DNA from: Streptosporangium canum
GTDB taxonomy: Bacteria; Actinomycetota; Actinomycetes; Streptosporangiales; Streptosporangiaceae
Length of the DNA: 64,000 nucleotides
NCBI RefSeq assembly: GCF_900113865.1
Contig: NZ_FOQY01000006.1
Span: 62,001 to 126,000, forward strand
Reading direction: 5' to 3'
Shown here: piece by piece, positions 50,542-59,877 of the stretch
Position numbering within the stretch: the stretch's first letter is position 1
How the letters are laid out: the number at the start of each line of letters is the position of its first letter
The notes under the pieces: model-generated
Told to the model about the DNA's origin: nothing
Seen by the model: only the letters and a program-made list of their open reading frames with translations
The model's database searches: none
Position numbers and translations under genes: made by a program

Positions 50542-51371
50542 CGCCGAGGCTCGCCTTCTGGCTGCGGCGCGCGGGCATGTACGTCCTGCTGACCGCGATC
50601 GCCCTCGTCTTCGTCGGCCCGTTCCTGATCCTGCTCTCGGCGGCCTTCAAGCCCGCCGGCCAGGCCGTCTTCTCCTTCCCTCCCGACATCATCCCCCGGC
50701 CCCCGGTCCTGACCTGGGTGAAGGAGGCGTGGACGACCATCCCCTACCCGACCTACCTGCTCAACTCGGTCGTCTACGTCGGCGTGATGGTGCCCGTCTA
50801 CATCATCGTCTCCGCGCTGTGCGCCTACCCGCTCGCCCAGATGAACTTCCGCGGCAAGAACCTCATCTTCTTCGCCATCCTGTCGACGATGTTCCTGCCG
50901 GGCGAGGTCATGCTCCTCCCCCGCTTCCTGGTGGTCTCGCAGCTCGGCCTGGCCGACACCTACGCGGGCGTGATCCTGCCGGGCCTGCTGTCGGCTTTCG
51001 GGATCTTCCTGCTCCGCCAGACCTTCACGGGCGTGCCGCGCGAGGTCATCGACGCCGCCCGCACCGACGGCTGCCACGAACTGCGGATCTTCTGGCACGT
51101 CATGCTGCCCGCCGCACGTCCCACCCTGGCGATTCTCGGCATCTTCGGCTTCATCTCGGTCTGGAACAGCTTCATCTGGCCGATGGTCGTGCTGAAGGAC
51201 TCCGCGATGTACCCGATCGCGCTGGGGATCTCCTACCTCGCGGGCGTCACCGGCACCGACGTCCGCAGCCTCGCCGCCGGGACGGTCATCTCGATCCTGC
51301 CCGTCGTCATCTTCTTCATGATCATGCAACGTCACGTACTCGAAGGCATGCGCGGCGCGGTCAAGGGCTGA
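50538..51371 (+). CDS. Sugar ABC transporter permease (MalG-type)
   Basis: This is the second permease of the importer, 277 residues. It has the first membrane span VLLTAIALVFVGPFLILLSA, further hydrophobic segments and the EAA loop IDAARTDGCHELRIFWHVML. The ATG overlaps the stop of the MalF-type gene (ATGA). It forms the heterodimeric channel for the sugar bound by the lipoprotein at 48054. Confidence 0.92.
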   Translation: MTPRLAFWLRRAGMYVLLTAIALVFVGPFLILLSAAFKPAGQAVFSFPPDIIPRPPVLTWVKEAWTTIPYPTYLLNSVVYVGVMVPVYIIVSALCAYPLAQMNFRGKNLIFFAILSTMFLPGEVMLLPRFLVVSQLGLADTYAGVILPGLLSAFGIFLLRQTFTGVPREVIDAARTDGCHELRIFWHVMLPAARPTLAILGIFGFISVWNSFIWPMVVLKDSAMYPIALGISYLAGVTGTDVRSLAAGTVISILPVVIFFMIMQRHVLEGMRGAVKG

Positions 51372-51413
51372 CGTCGCGCCAGCGGTGATCGAACAATGAG
51401 AGGTGGTCGAATC

Positions 51414-52949
51414 ATGCTGTCACGCAGGCAATTCGCGCTGGGAGCCCTCGCCATGGGAGTTCTCGGCACCACAGGTACGGCCCGCGCCGCCGCGGGCCAC
51501 GACTACACGGCCAGGGAGACCTTCGACCTGTTCGACAAGGTCTTCCACTCCAGCGGCGCCCTCGGCCAGCCGACCGACCACAACGAGCAGGGCGGCCTGG
51601 GCTGGGGGCAGTCCTACGCGCTCGCCGCCTTCATCCGGATGTACGAGGCCTACCAGGACACCTCCTACCTGGACCGGCTCGTCCACAACGCCGACCTCAT
51701 GCTGGCCATGCGCGACTCGGAGCGGGGCGTGGCCGACTACCGCGGCCTCTCGCTGCCCGTCTGGCGCAACCGGAGCTACACCGCCGGAGGCGTCACCCTG
51801 CTCGACCCGGCAGGGCAGCCGCTGCTGGAGGTGCGCAGCGCGCTGACCAACGTCGACGACGCCGTCGCGACCGTCCGGGCGGGCACGAGTGAGGACCGGT
51901 TCACCCTGGAGGTGGCCAACGCCCCCAAGGCCAAGGTGTCCACCTTCGCCAACCTCACCATGGACCCGGCCAGCCCCGACTACGCCGTGCGCCGCGTCCT
52001 CGACGCCTACCCGTCGGCGGTCATGGTGACCGTCCGCGACCTCAGGGACTCGCCGGCCGCGGGTCCGATCCCCGCCCTGGGGACGGCCAGGCTGGCCGCC
52101 GCGCCGGCGCACTTCTCCGTGCACACCGGCATGATCACCTATCCGCTGGCGTCGTTCGTGCGGATCGTCTACCGCACCCCGGTCCTGCGCCGTGACCGGC
52201 GCTACAAGGCCAAGGCCGACGAGTATCTCGCGGCCGTCCGGGACGCCGCGGCCGTCCACGACCGCGAGTGGGTGCAGAACGACGCCGGGCTCGGCCACTT
52301 CATCTGGCCCAAGGGGATGCCCGTCCCCTACGACGGCACGGAACAGCCCACCAACCAGAGCCTCGGGCTGGGCCAGACCTACGCCGAGCTGGCCGCCGCG
52401 ACCGGCGACCCCACCTACCTGGACCGCACCCGCCGGCTGGCCCGCGCGTTCGCCGGGGACCTGAAGGTCGACGCGGACGACGCCTACGTCTGGCCGTACT
52501 GGCCGACGTTCGGCAAGATGTACAACGGCTACACCAAGGCCGACGACGTCTCCGACTACACCCCGTCGTACGGATCTCCGGGCAAGGGCGCCCAGCAGGT
52601 CGAGGACCTCAGCCACGGCGCGATCGACGTCGAGTTCGCCGCGCTGGCCTTCCGCCGGAAGATCCACTACAGGGGCCGCGACATGGAGCGCTTCGCCCGG
52701 ACCTACACCAAGAACCTCGCGACCTCCGACAACGGTGTGGCGACCACCCTCGTCCGGGTCGACGGCACCGGCGCCCTGGCCACCGCCGGGCAGTACCTCC
52801 AGGCTCCCCGCTGGATGCCGGTGGCCCAGTGGGACGAGACCCTCTTCACCCATGCCCGCGCGGTCTACGACGACCACGCCGTCGAGTCGCAGTACGGCTC
52901 CACGCTGCTCTGCGTCGCCTACCTCAACTGGCACGCCCGCCGGTCCTGA
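51414..52949 (+). CDS. Tat-exported alpha/alpha-toroid protein, probable glycan enzyme
   Basis: This 511-residue protein begins with a twin-arginine signal (LSRRQFALGALAMGVLG... ending ARAAA), so it is folded in the cytoplasm and exported. The mature part has two helical repeats with GLGWGQSYALAAFIRMYEAY and QSLGLGQTYAELAAATGDPT, typical of alpha/alpha-barrel glycan-active proteins such as glucuronyl C5-epimerase-like proteins or unsaturated glucuronyl hydrolases. A beta-rich stretch lies between (about 120-230). I cannot fix the reaction. AGAGGTGG sits 7 bases before the ATG at 51414. It follows the permeases and is separated from the next, convergent, operon by a strong terminator. Confidence 0.65.
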   Translation: MLSRRQFALGALAMGVLGTTGTARAAAGHDYTARETFDLFDKVFHSSGALGQPTDHNEQGGLGWGQSYALAAFIRMYEAYQDTSYLDRLVHNADLMLAMRDSERGVADYRGLSLPVWRNRSYTAGGVTLLDPAGQPLLEVRSALTNVDDAVATVRAGTSEDRFTLEVANAPKAKVSTFANLTMDPASPDYAVRRVLDAYPSAVMVTVRDLRDSPAAGPIPALGTARLAAAPAHFSVHTGMITYPLASFVRIVYRTPVLRRDRRYKAKADEYLAAVRDAAAVHDREWVQNDAGLGHFIWPKGMPVPYDGTEQPTNQSLGLGQTYAELAAATGDPTYLDRTRRLARAFAGDLKVDADDAYVWPYWPTFGKMYNGYTKADDVSDYTPSYGSPGKGAQQVEDLSHGAIDVEFAALAFRRKIHYRGRDMERFARTYTKNLATSDNGVATTLVRVDGTGALATAGQYLQAPRWMPVAQWDETLFTHARAVYDDHAVESQYGSTLLCVAYLNWHARRS

Positions 52950-52982
52950 CCGGGGATCGCGCCGGGGGACACCGATCACACG

Positions 52983-53029
52983 GGGAAGGCCCGGGACCGA
53001 CGCCGGGAGCGCCGATCCCGGGCCTTCCC
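52983..53029. terminator. Bidirectional stem-loop terminator
   Basis: GGGAAGGCCCGGGA (52983-52996) pairs perfectly with TCCCGGGCCTTCCC (53016-53029). It lies between the stop of the Tat-exported protein (52949) and the convergent binding-protein gene ending at 53080, and can terminate both. Confidence 0.88.
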
Positions 53030-53079
53030 GGGGACTGCCTCGGAGAACCTCGCCGCCGGACGCCCGGCGGCTCGGGACA

Positions 53080-54087
53080 CTAGCCGAGCGCCGCCTTGTA
53101 GAGGTCGGCGGTGTAGTAGGTGGCGGGGTCGGGAGACTCCTTGATCTTGCCCATGGTGACGAAGATGTCGGCCAGGCCCTTGTACCAGCCGCCGACCGTG
53201 CCGTCGTCGCCGAACTTCGCGAGCTCGGCGCTGGGCAGGATCTTCGTGACGGCCGAGGCTCCCTTGAACTGCTCGGCCGGGACCTTCAGGAAGGTCGCGG
53301 TGAGCGTCTCGGCCTCGGCGGTGTTGGCCGCCACCCAGTCGTTCGCCTCCTGGATGACCTTGAGCACCTTGGTCACCGTCGCCGCGTCGTCCTTGACCAG
53401 CTCGTTGCGGGCGACGAAGGAGCTGGGGAAGCTCAGCTTGGGGTAGAAGTCCTCGCTCTTCTTCAGCTCGACCAGGTCGGGGACGTTCTTCTTGATGGTG
53501 TCGATCAGCGGGTACCAGATGGCGGCGGCGTCGACCTGCTTGGAGGAGAACGCGGTGACCACCGTGCTCGCGTCCATGGTGACCTTCTGCACGTCCGCCG
53601 GGGTGAGGCCCGCCTCCTTGAGGGCGAGCTGCAGGATCATGTCGCCGGAGGTGCCCTCGGGCACGCCGACCTTCTTGCCCTTCAGGTCGGCGATCGAGGT
53701 GATGCCGGAGCCGGCGTGGGTGATGACCCGGTCGGCCAGGCCGAGCATGTTCACCGCGATGATCTTCGCCTTCCCGGAGGCGGGCAGCCAGGTCGCGCCG
53801 GAGCCGATGTAGCCGAAGTCGAGGTCGCCCGCGCCCAGGGCCTGGATCTGCAGCGGGCCGTTGGTGAAGACCTTCAGCTCGGGCGTGAGGCCCTGCTTGG
53901 CCCACAGGCCCAGCTTGTCGGCGGCGGCGAGGGTCGCGCTGCCGGAGAAGTCGGCGATGTAGCCGAAGGAGACCTTCTTCGCGCCGTCGGCGGACTCGGC
54001 GGAGTCGGAGGAGCCGCAGGCGGCGACGGGGAGGAGCAGGGCCAGGGCGGCGCCGAAGAACGCGATCAGCCGGCGGGGATGCCTCAT
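53080..54087 (-). CDS. SsuA/TauA-type ABC substrate-binding lipoprotein
   Basis: This 335-residue binding protein has a lipoprotein signal (LIAFFGAALALLLPVAACGSS, lipobox VAAC) and the nitrate/sulfonate/taurine-type fold (FGYIADFSGSATLAAADKLG, LWAKQGLTPELKVF, VGVPEGTSGDMILQLALKEAG). It should capture a small anionic solute such as an organosulfonate or sulfate ester. It is the last gene of the leftward sulfatase operon, coupled by ATGA to its ATPase. Confidence 0.88.
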   Translation of the reverse strand: MRHPRRLIAFFGAALALLLPVAACGSSDSAESADGAKKVSFGYIADFSGSATLAAADKLGLWAKQGLTPELKVFTNGPLQIQALGAGDLDFGYIGSGATWLPASGKAKIIAVNMLGLADRVITHAGSGITSIADLKGKKVGVPEGTSGDMILQLALKEAGLTPADVQKVTMDASTVVTAFSSKQVDAAAIWYPLIDTIKKNVPDLVELKKSEDFYPKLSFPSSFVARNELVKDDAATVTKVLKVIQEANDWVAANTAEAETLTATFLKVPAEQFKGASAVTKILPSAELAKFGDDGTVGGWYKGLADIFVTMGKIKESPDPATYYTADLYKAALG

Positions 54088-54887
54088 GACGAGGTCCTTT
54101 CCATGGGGGTGGGCTGGTGGTAGACGGAGTGCCAGACCTCCCGCCGGAGTTCGGCGAACTCCGGCGACAGGCGGATCTCCTCCGTGCGCGGATAGGGCAG
54201 GTCGACGTCGATCACGCGGTGCACCCGGCCGGGCCGGGCGGCCATGACGATCACCCGGTTGGCCAGGTAGACCGCCTCGTCCACGTCGTGGGTGATGAAC
54301 AGCACCGTGCGGCGCTCCCGGCTCCAGGTGTCCAGCAGCCGGTCCTGGAGCTGGACCCGGGTGAGCGCGTCGAGGGCGCCGAACGGCTCGTCCATCAGCA
54401 GGATCGTGGGATCGACCGCGTAGGCGCGGGCGATGGCGCAGCGCTGCTTCATCCCGCCGGACAGGGTCTTCGGAAGCGCGTCGGCGAAGTCGGTGAGCCC
54501 CACCATGTCGATGAACCGCTCCGCCCTGCGGCGGCGCTCGGCGGCCCCGACACCGGCGATCTTCAGGCCGAACTCGACGTTCTTCCTGACGCTCATCCAG
54601 GGGAAGAGCGCGTACTGCTGGAAGATCACCCCGCGCTGCGGGCTGGGCCCGTGCACGGACTCCCCGTCCACCAGCACCTGCCCCGCGTCCGGCTCCAGCA
54701 GGCCGGCCGCGACGTTCATCAGCGTGCTCTTGCCGCAGCCGGACGGCCCGACGACGGTGACGAACTCGCCGTCGGCGATGTCCAGGCTCACCCTGTCCAG
54801 CGCGGCGAACTCCCCGCCGCCCAGGGCGAAGCTGTGCGAGACGTCACGGAACTCGATCTTCGGAGCACCGGAGACCACCGGGCTCAC
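54084..54887 (-). CDS. SsuB/TauB-type ABC ATP-binding protein
   Basis: This 267-residue ABC ATPase has a Walker A motif in [18 protein letters not shown], the Q-loop [12 protein letters not shown], the signature [14 protein letters not shown], Walker [14 protein letters not shown] and the switch histidine in [11 protein letters not shown]. It powers the SsuA/SsuC-type importer. The GTG at 54887 overlaps the permease stop (GTGA); the frame remains open upstream only as antisense. Confidence 0.93.
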   Translation of the reverse strand: MSPVVSGAPKIEFRDVSHSFALGGGEFAALDRVSLDIADGEFVTVVGPSGCGKSTLMNVAAGLLEPDAGQVLVDGESVHGPSPQRGVIFQQYALFPWMSVRKNVEFGLKIAGVGAAERRRRAERFIDMVGLTDFADALPKTLSGGMKQRCAIARAYAVDPTILLMDEPFGALDALTRVQLQDRLLDTWSRERRTVLFITHDVDEAVYLANRVIVMAARPGRVHRVIDVDLPYPRTEEIRLSPEFAELRREVWHSVYHQPTPMERTSS

Positions 54888-55726
54888 CTCCGCTCCTGCC
54901 AGTTCGTCAGGCGACGCTCGGCGAGGAGCAGCGCGCGGTCCATGATGAGGCCGATGAGGCCGATGACGATCAGCTGAACGAAGATCGTCGGAAGGTCGTA
55001 GTAGAGCTGGGACTGCTGCATGCGGTATCCGAGCCCCTCCTGGGCGGCGATCAGCTCGGCGGCCACCACCGTGGCCCAGGAGGCGCCGAGTCCGATGCGC
55101 ATGCCGACGAGGATGAAGGGTGTGGAGGCGGGGACGACCACCCCGGTGAAGACGGTGCGGTCCTTGGCGCCGAGGACTCTGGCCGCGTTGATCAGCGTGG
55201 AGTCGACGGAGACCACGCCCTGGAAGGTGGAGACCACCGACGACAGGAACGAGGCCAGGAAGATCACGAATATCTTGGGGGTCTCGTCGATGCCCATGAG
55301 CACGATGGCCAGCGGGATGATCGCCAGCGGCGGGACCATGCGGAAGAACTGGAGCCACGGCTCGATCAGGCCCCGGATCACCGGGTACCAGCCCATCAGG
55401 AAGCCGACCGGCACGGCGAGCGCGACGCCGAGCACGAAACCGGTCAGCACCCGGCGGAGGCTGGCCAGGGCGTCACCCAGGAGCGTGCCGTCGCCGATCG
55501 ACGTCACGGCGCGCTCGGCCACCTCGAGCGGGCCGGGGAAGCCCTGGATGCCGATGTTGGCCAGCACCACCCAGAGGAGCAGGCCGAGCAGGCCGGAACC
55601 GATCGTCAGCGGCAGCGTCGAGCGCCTCGTCCGGGAGCGGGCCTTCCCGGAGGGCGCGGGGCCCTTCCCGGTGACGGCCGCCTCCTGTACGGCGGGGGCC
55701 GCCGCGTCTTTCCTCACGGTGGCCAT
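54884..55726 (-). CDS. SsuC/TauC-type ABC permease
   Basis: This 280-residue permease has a basic, Ala-rich N-terminus of about 45 residues, then six membrane segments (first [20 protein letters not shown]) and the EAA-type loop [20 protein letters not shown]. It is the channel of the sulfonate-type importer. It starts two bases after the sulfatase stop, tying import to sulfate-ester cleavage. Confidence 0.9.
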   Translation of the reverse strand: MATVRKDAAAPAVQEAAVTGKGPAPSGKARSRTRRSTLPLTIGSGLLGLLLWVVLANIGIQGFPGPLEVAERAVTSIGDGTLLGDALASLRRVLTGFVLGVALAVPVGFLMGWYPVIRGLIEPWLQFFRMVPPLAIIPLAIVLMGIDETPKIFVIFLASFLSSVVSTFQGVVSVDSTLINAARVLGAKDRTVFTGVVVPASTPFILVGMRIGLGASWATVVAAELIAAQEGLGYRMQQSQLYYDLPTIFVQLIVIGLIGLIMDRALLLAERRLTNWQERR

Positions 55727-55728
55727 GC

Positions 55729-57213
55729 TCAGGCCACCTCGCCGGCCACGCCGTCGACGTCGGCGGCACGGTCGCCGTCGATGTCGGCCATGTAGCTCAT
55801 CCAGGTGTAGGCGGGATCGCCGCGCCGCAGCAGCTCGCGGTAGAGCCGCCCGGTGAGCTCGCGCCGCACCCCGGCGTAGGCGGGGGCGGAGTAGACGTTG
55901 TGCAGTTCGTGCGGGTCGGTCTCCAGGTCGTAGAGCTCGTTCACGCTCTCGGGGTTGAAGACCAGCTTGTGCCGCCGGTCGCGGATCATCCGCTGGGAGT
56001 AGGGGAAGTGGTGGCCGTGGAACTCGGCGACCATCTCCTGCCGCCACCCGGGGGCCTCGCCCTCGATCAGCGGCAGCAGGCTCTCCCCGTCGCAGGGCTC
56101 GCGGGGCGGCAGCCCGGCCAGGCCGAGGATCGTGGGGTTGAGGTCGATCAGCGTGGCGAACTCGTCGACGACCCCGGCCGGAGCGCCGGGGACGCGGACG
56201 ATGCCGGGGATGCGGTAGATGTCCTCGTACATCGCCGGGCCCTTGTCGTTGAGCCGGTGGGCGCCGGTGAACTCGCCGTGGTCTGCGGTGAAGACCACGG
56301 CCGTGTCATCCCAGAGGCCGTGCTCGCGCAGCGCGGCGAGCAGGCGGCCGATCTGGTCGTCGATCATCGTGACGTAGCCCCAGTAGACCGCGATCAGCTT
56401 GCGCCAGGCGTCGGCGTCGAAGTGGTCGGCCGACCAGTACTCGGCGTAGCGGCGCTGGACGTCGGGCTTGCCGGCGAAGGTCTCGGCCATCGAGGCCGGC
56501 AGCGGCACCTGCTCCGGGTCGTACATGTCGTAGTACTCGTCCGGGATGAGGTACGGCAGATGCGGGCCGTACCAGTGGCAGGAGAGCATGAACCGCTTGC
56601 CGCTGTCGTGGAAGTCGCGGGCGTAACCTTCGAGGAGCTCCAGGGTCCGATCGGTCAGGAACGCCTCCATCGTGGCCTCGGCGGGCTGCTGGAGGCGGCC
56701 CGCGATCAGGTGGCCGCGTCCGGAGTCGTTGGGCGCCTTGCCGAAGACCGCCTCGCGCACCGCGAACGGCGGGTGGCCCTTCTCCTTGAGCCACCGCTCG
56801 TAGGAGGGGTGGTGGAAGGGGTTGAGCGCGCCGGGCAGGTGCTCGCCGTCCATGGCGTAGAACTCGGGGCCCCGCTCGCGCCCGATGTGCCACTTGCCGA
56901 CGTGGCCCATGTTGTAGCCCGCCTCAAGCAGCGGCGCCGACAGGATCGGGTGGGCGTCGTCGACCTCGTCGCGGGCGCCGCCGTTGCGCTCGGGGTTGAC
57001 CAGCAGGCCGTGCCGGAAGGGATGCAGGCCGGTGAACAGGGAGGCGCGCGCGGGGGTGCAGATCGCGGTGGGCGTGTAGAAGCGATCGAACCGGGTGCCC
57101 TCCGCCGCCAGGCCGTCCAGCGCGGGAGTGCGCACCACCGGGTTGCCGTAGCACCCGAGCGTGTCGACCCGATGCTGATCGGTCATCAGGAACAGGACGT
57201 TGCGTGTGGACAC
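55729..57213 (-). CDS. Type I sulfatase (formylglycine-dependent)
   Basis: This 494-residue arylsulfatase-superfamily enzyme has the formylglycine signature C-T-P-A-R (C52-R56, context [14 protein letters not shown]), metal-binding MTDQHR near the start, [15 protein letters not shown] and [13 protein letters not shown]. Cysteine 52 must be converted to formylglycine, and the enzyme doing so is encoded at 58574. No signal peptide is present, so it desulfates an imported substrate in the cytoplasm. It heads the operon with the SsuABC-type transporter. It starts at a GTG with CGGAG nearby. Confidence 0.93.
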   Translation of the reverse strand: MSTRNVLFLMTDQHRVDTLGCYGNPVVRTPALDGLAAEGTRFDRFYTPTAICTPARASLFTGLHPFRHGLLVNPERNGGARDEVDDAHPILSAPLLEAGYNMGHVGKWHIGRERGPEFYAMDGEHLPGALNPFHHPSYERWLKEKGHPPFAVREAVFGKAPNDSGRGHLIAGRLQQPAEATMEAFLTDRTLELLEGYARDFHDSGKRFMLSCHWYGPHLPYLIPDEYYDMYDPEQVPLPASMAETFAGKPDVQRRYAEYWSADHFDADAWRKLIAVYWGYVTMIDDQIGRLLAALREHGLWDDTAVVFTADHGEFTGAHRLNDKGPAMYEDIYRIPGIVRVPGAPAGVVDEFATLIDLNPTILGLAGLPPREPCDGESLLPLIEGEAPGWRQEMVAEFHGHHFPYSQRMIRDRRHKLVFNPESVNELYDLETDPHELHNVYSAPAYAGVRRELTGRLYRELLRRGDPAYTWMSYMADIDGDRAADVDGVAGEVA

Positions 57214-57350
57214 TCGTTCTCCGATCGCTATTTTTCCTGAGGGTTGACATTAATGCTCGTCGACATCGTCCGCAAGAGGGGGTTATTGATCGTTCTTGCA
57301 GGCTATGTACCGATTTGTGGAGTTAAATTCCTCCGAAGGCCTGCGGAAAC
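57214..57350. promoter_or_regulatory. Sulfatase promoter region with TTGACATTAAT element
   Basis: This 137-bp AT-richer gap lies between the ROK gene and the sulfatase, both leftward. It contains TTGACATTAAT (57244-57254), one of four related elements seen before sulfatase, ROK and hexosaminidase genes. It is the likely promoter/operator of the sulfatase operon. Confidence 0.5.
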
Positions 57351-58529
57351 TCAGGGACGCAGGTGTCCGGGGATCGCCGGCTCCTCGTTCAGCAGGAGGG
57401 CGATCGCCCCCATGGCCGAGGCGTTCACTCCCAGGTCTGCGGGGGTCACCCCGATGCGGCGCCCGATCTTCGGCAGCGCCAGCCCGTCGATCGCCTGGCG
57501 GATCGGGTCGAGCACCAGGCTGCCCAGCGAGGCGAACTCGCCGCCCACGACGACGCGTTCGGGATCGAGCTGGACGACGGTGTCGGCCAGGATCCGGCCC
57601 AGGTCGGCGGCGGCCGCCGAGATCACCTCGCAGACCCCCGGCACCCGGTCCTGGGCCGCGGCGACCAGCGCGTCGAGGCCGGTCAGCGCGATTCCGCGCG
57701 CCGCGCAGACCTCCAGCAGCGCCTGGCTGCCGATGCGCCGCTCCAGGCAGCCCCGGCCGCCGCAGTGGCAGGGCGGCCCCTCGGGATCGAGGGAGACGTG
57801 GCCGATCTCGCCCGCCGCGCCGTGCGCCCCGCGCAGCAGCCGCCCGCCCACCACGAAACCACCGCCCACACCGACCGACCAGCGGACGTAGACCAGGTCG
57901 CCGACCGAGCGGGCCGCGCCCCAGGTGCTCTCCGCCAGCGCGGCCAGCCGCGCGTTGTTGTCGACCGCGACCCGCACCCCGAACTCCTCGGCCAGCCGCC
58001 GCGCGACCGGGGCGTGCCGGGCGGGGACGGTGCCGGCGGGCAGGGAGGGGTCGTCGACGATGCCGACGAGCCCGAGGCCGATCGCCTCCAGCGCGCCGAG
58101 CCGTATCCCGTGCTCCTCCCCCACCCGCCGCACCAGCCGCACGGCCGCCTCGGCCTGCGCCGGCGCGTCCGCGCCGGCCGGGATGTCCGCCATCCCGGTC
58201 GCGATGATCTCGTGCGCGACGTTGGCGATGGCCAGGCGGACCCGCCTGCGGCCCACGTCGAGCCCTATCAGCAGGCCGGCGCTGGGGTTGAGGGCGATGA
58301 GCGCGGCGGGGCGCCCCCGCCCGCGCGGCTCGGCGGGCAGCGCCTCGACCTCCACGACGGCGTCGCGCTCGATCAGCTCGGAGATGATCGAGAACAGGGT
58401 GGTGCGGGAGAGCCCGGTGCGCTGGGTCAGCTCGGCGCGGCTCAGCGCCCCGGCCGAGCGCAGTACGGCGACAGCGGCGTCCTCGTGCACGCGGCGGAGT
58501 CTCTGCAGCGCGTCGGCGGGCTTGTCCAT
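57351..58529 (-). CDS. ROK-family transcriptional repressor
   Basis: This 392-residue regulator has an N-terminal winged helix (LSRAELTQRTGLSRTTLFSI) and a C-terminal ROK sugar-kinase-like domain with LIGLDVGRRRVRLAIAN, GAAGEIGHVSLDP, the zinc-binding CHCGGRGCLE motif and VVVGGEFASLG. ROK repressors of this type release DNA when they bind an amino sugar or other sugar. It lies between the sulfatase and the formylglycine-generating enzyme gene and probably controls one or both. The ATG at 58529 is used; the Shine-Dalgarno is weak. Confidence 0.87.
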   Translation of the reverse strand: MDKPADALQRLRRVHEDAAVAVLRSAGALSRAELTQRTGLSRTTLFSIISELIERDAVVEVEALPAEPRGRGRPAALIALNPSAGLLIGLDVGRRRVRLAIANVAHEIIATGMADIPAGADAPAQAEAAVRLVRRVGEEHGIRLGALEAIGLGLVGIVDDPSLPAGTVPARHAPVARRLAEEFGVRVAVDNNARLAALAESTWGAARSVGDLVYVRWSVGVGGGFVVGGRLLRGAHGAAGEIGHVSLDPEGPPCHCGGRGCLERRIGSQALLEVCAARGIALTGLDALVAAAQDRVPGVCEVISAAAADLGRILADTVVQLDPERVVVGGEFASLGSLVLDPIRQAIDGLALPKIGRRIGVTPADLGVNASAMGAIALLLNEEPAIPGHLRP

Positions 58530-58550
58530 GGGAGCATCATGACGAGATCG

Positions 58551-58564
58551 GTAAATATCGTCAA
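58551..58564 (-). promoter_or_regulatory. TTGACGATATTTAC element before ROK gene
   Basis: On the leftward strand this reads TTGACGATATTTAC, in the 44-bp gap between FGE and ROK genes. GTAAATATC (58551-58559) is repeated as TTAAATATC (58574-58582), overlapping the FGE stop codon. It resembles the elements at 57244, 59780 and 61099 and may be an autoregulatory ROK site. Confidence 0.4.
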
Positions 58565-58573
58565 CTCTTCGGA

Positions 58574-59500
58574 TTAAATATCCGCCGCAAGCCGGAAACC
58601 GGTGTTGCCCGAGCTGCTGTCCGGGGTGTTGGAACTCCTGGCGGCGACACGGTAGCGGTTGCAGTAGGAGTCGTGGCACAGGTAGGAGCCGCCCCGCAGC
58701 ACCCGGCTCTCCCCGCCGTCCGGGCCGCGCGGGTCCTCCAGCGGCCGGGCGAGGTGGTCGACGGCGAACCAGTCGGCGCACCACTCCCAGACGTTGCCGA
58801 CCATGTTGTGCAGGCCGTAGCCGTTGGGCCGGTAGGCCTTCACCGGTGCGGTGGCGAGGTGGCCGTCCTCCTCGGTGTTGTGGGTGGGGAAGCGGCCCTG
58901 CCAGATGTTGCAGCGGTGCCGGCCACGCGGTGTCAGCTCGTCGCCCCACGGGTAGCGCGCCTGCTCCAGGCCGCCGCGCGCGGCGTACTCCCACTCGGCC
59001 TCCGTCGGCAGCCTGCCGCCCGACCAGGCGCAGTAGGCCTGCGCGTCCTGCCAGGAGACGTGCACGACAGGGTGGTCCTGGCGGTCGGCGACCGTACTGC
59101 CCGGCCCTTCGGGCGCGTGCCAGGCGGCGCCCTCGATCCCCAGCCACCAGGGGGTGGCGGCGGGTGAGGGCGCGCAGGCGCGCGTCGCCTCCGGCACGAG
59201 GAGGTGGAAGACGTAGGACCAGCCGAACCGCTCGGCGTCCGTCTCGTAGCCGGTCGCCTTCACGAAGGCGGCGAAGCGGGCGTTGGTCACCGCCGTGGAC
59301 GCCAGCCGGAACGGCCGGAGCGTCACCGCCCTGACCGGCCCCTCCCCGTCGGAGGGGAAGCCGTCCCGGTCGTCGGTCCCCATCCGGAATGTCCCGCCCT
59401 CCAGCCGGACCAGCCCGCTCGCCCGCCCCCGCGCGGGCTCCGCGGCCGACGTCCGCGCCCCGCCCGAGGTACGGCCGGGCATGCAGCAGTGTTCGGTCAT
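58574..59500 (-). CDS. Formylglycine-generating enzyme
   Basis: This 308-residue FGE (SUMF1 family) oxidises the active-site cysteine of type I sulfatases to formylglycine with copper and O2. It has GGTFRMGTDDRDGFPSDGEG near the N-terminus, GRLPTEAEWEYAARGG, NGYGLHNMVGNVWEWCADWF and the C-terminal RGGSYLCHDSYCNRYRVAAR. The two copper-binding cysteines there (C275 and C280) match the catalytic pair of Streptomyces FGE. Its certain client in this window is the CTPAR sulfatase at 55729. GGAAGGAAG precedes the ATG at good spacing. Confidence 0.93.
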   Translation of the reverse strand: MTEHCCMPGRTSGGARTSAAEPARGRASGLVRLEGGTFRMGTDDRDGFPSDGEGPVRAVTLRPFRLASTAVTNARFAAFVKATGYETDAERFGWSYVFHLLVPEATRACAPSPAATPWWLGIEGAAWHAPEGPGSTVADRQDHPVVHVSWQDAQAYCAWSGGRLPTEAEWEYAARGGLEQARYPWGDELTPRGRHRCNIWQGRFPTHNTEEDGHLATAPVKAYRPNGYGLHNMVGNVWEWCADWFAVDHLARPLEDPRGPDGGESRVLRGGSYLCHDSYCNRYRVAARSSNTPDSSSGNTGFRLAADI

Positions 59501-59648
59501 GCGTCTTCCTTCCGTTTTGCCCCAAAGAGTATGCCGACAGAAAGTCGTCGCGACGTCACGCTCCCGGCCGCGCCCCGGCGGGACCGGTGCGGTGACCTCG
59601 ATCGGTCACGGCGGATCGGGCCGGTGATCGGGAGCACTCCCGGCGGAT

Positions 59649-59696
59649 CCGGCCGCCGGGCATGGGATCGGTCCCGGCCGCCGGGCATGGGATCGG
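59649..59696. repeat. Tandem 23-bp direct repeat
   Basis: A 23-base unit (begins CCGGCCGCCGGG, ends CATGGGATCGG) occurs at 59649-59671 and again at 59674-59696, identical, with a 25-bp period. Each copy contains a GATCGG hexamer seen three more times just upstream. It may be a regulator-binding array or simply a recent small duplication. Confidence 0.7.
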
Positions 59697-59779
59697 GCAC
59701 CGCGCGCCGGGCCGGTCGCCGACTCATGCCCGCGGCCGTTGCCGCAGGTCGACGACACCACCTATTCTCGTCAAGAGGC

Positions 59780-59790
59780 TTGACATAAAT
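59780..59790 (+). promoter_or_regulatory. TTGACATAAAT element before second ROK gene
   Basis: TTGACATAAAT could be a -35 hexamer or part of an operator. A near copy, TTGACGTAAGA (61099-61109), precedes the GH20 gene and another (57244-57254) precedes the sulfatase. Confidence 0.4.
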
Positions 59791-59877
59791 TCTTCCCCGG
59801 CTGTTCGCGGGCCTCCTCGGGCCGGCGCGGCAGAGGGCAGAATCGGAGACCCGTCTGGACGCGAAAGGACGAGCCCG

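Larger units (their letters stand above)
59501..59877. promoter_or_regulatory. Divergent region between FGE and second ROK gene
   Basis: This 377-bp gene-free stretch contains five GATCGG hexamers (about 59599, 59612, 59625, 59666 and 59691), a perfect 23-bp tandem repeat at 59649-59696, and the TTGACATAAAT element (59780-59790) about 90 bp before the ROK start. No credible ORF with ribosome-binding site was seen. It should hold both divergent promoters. Confidence 0.55.
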
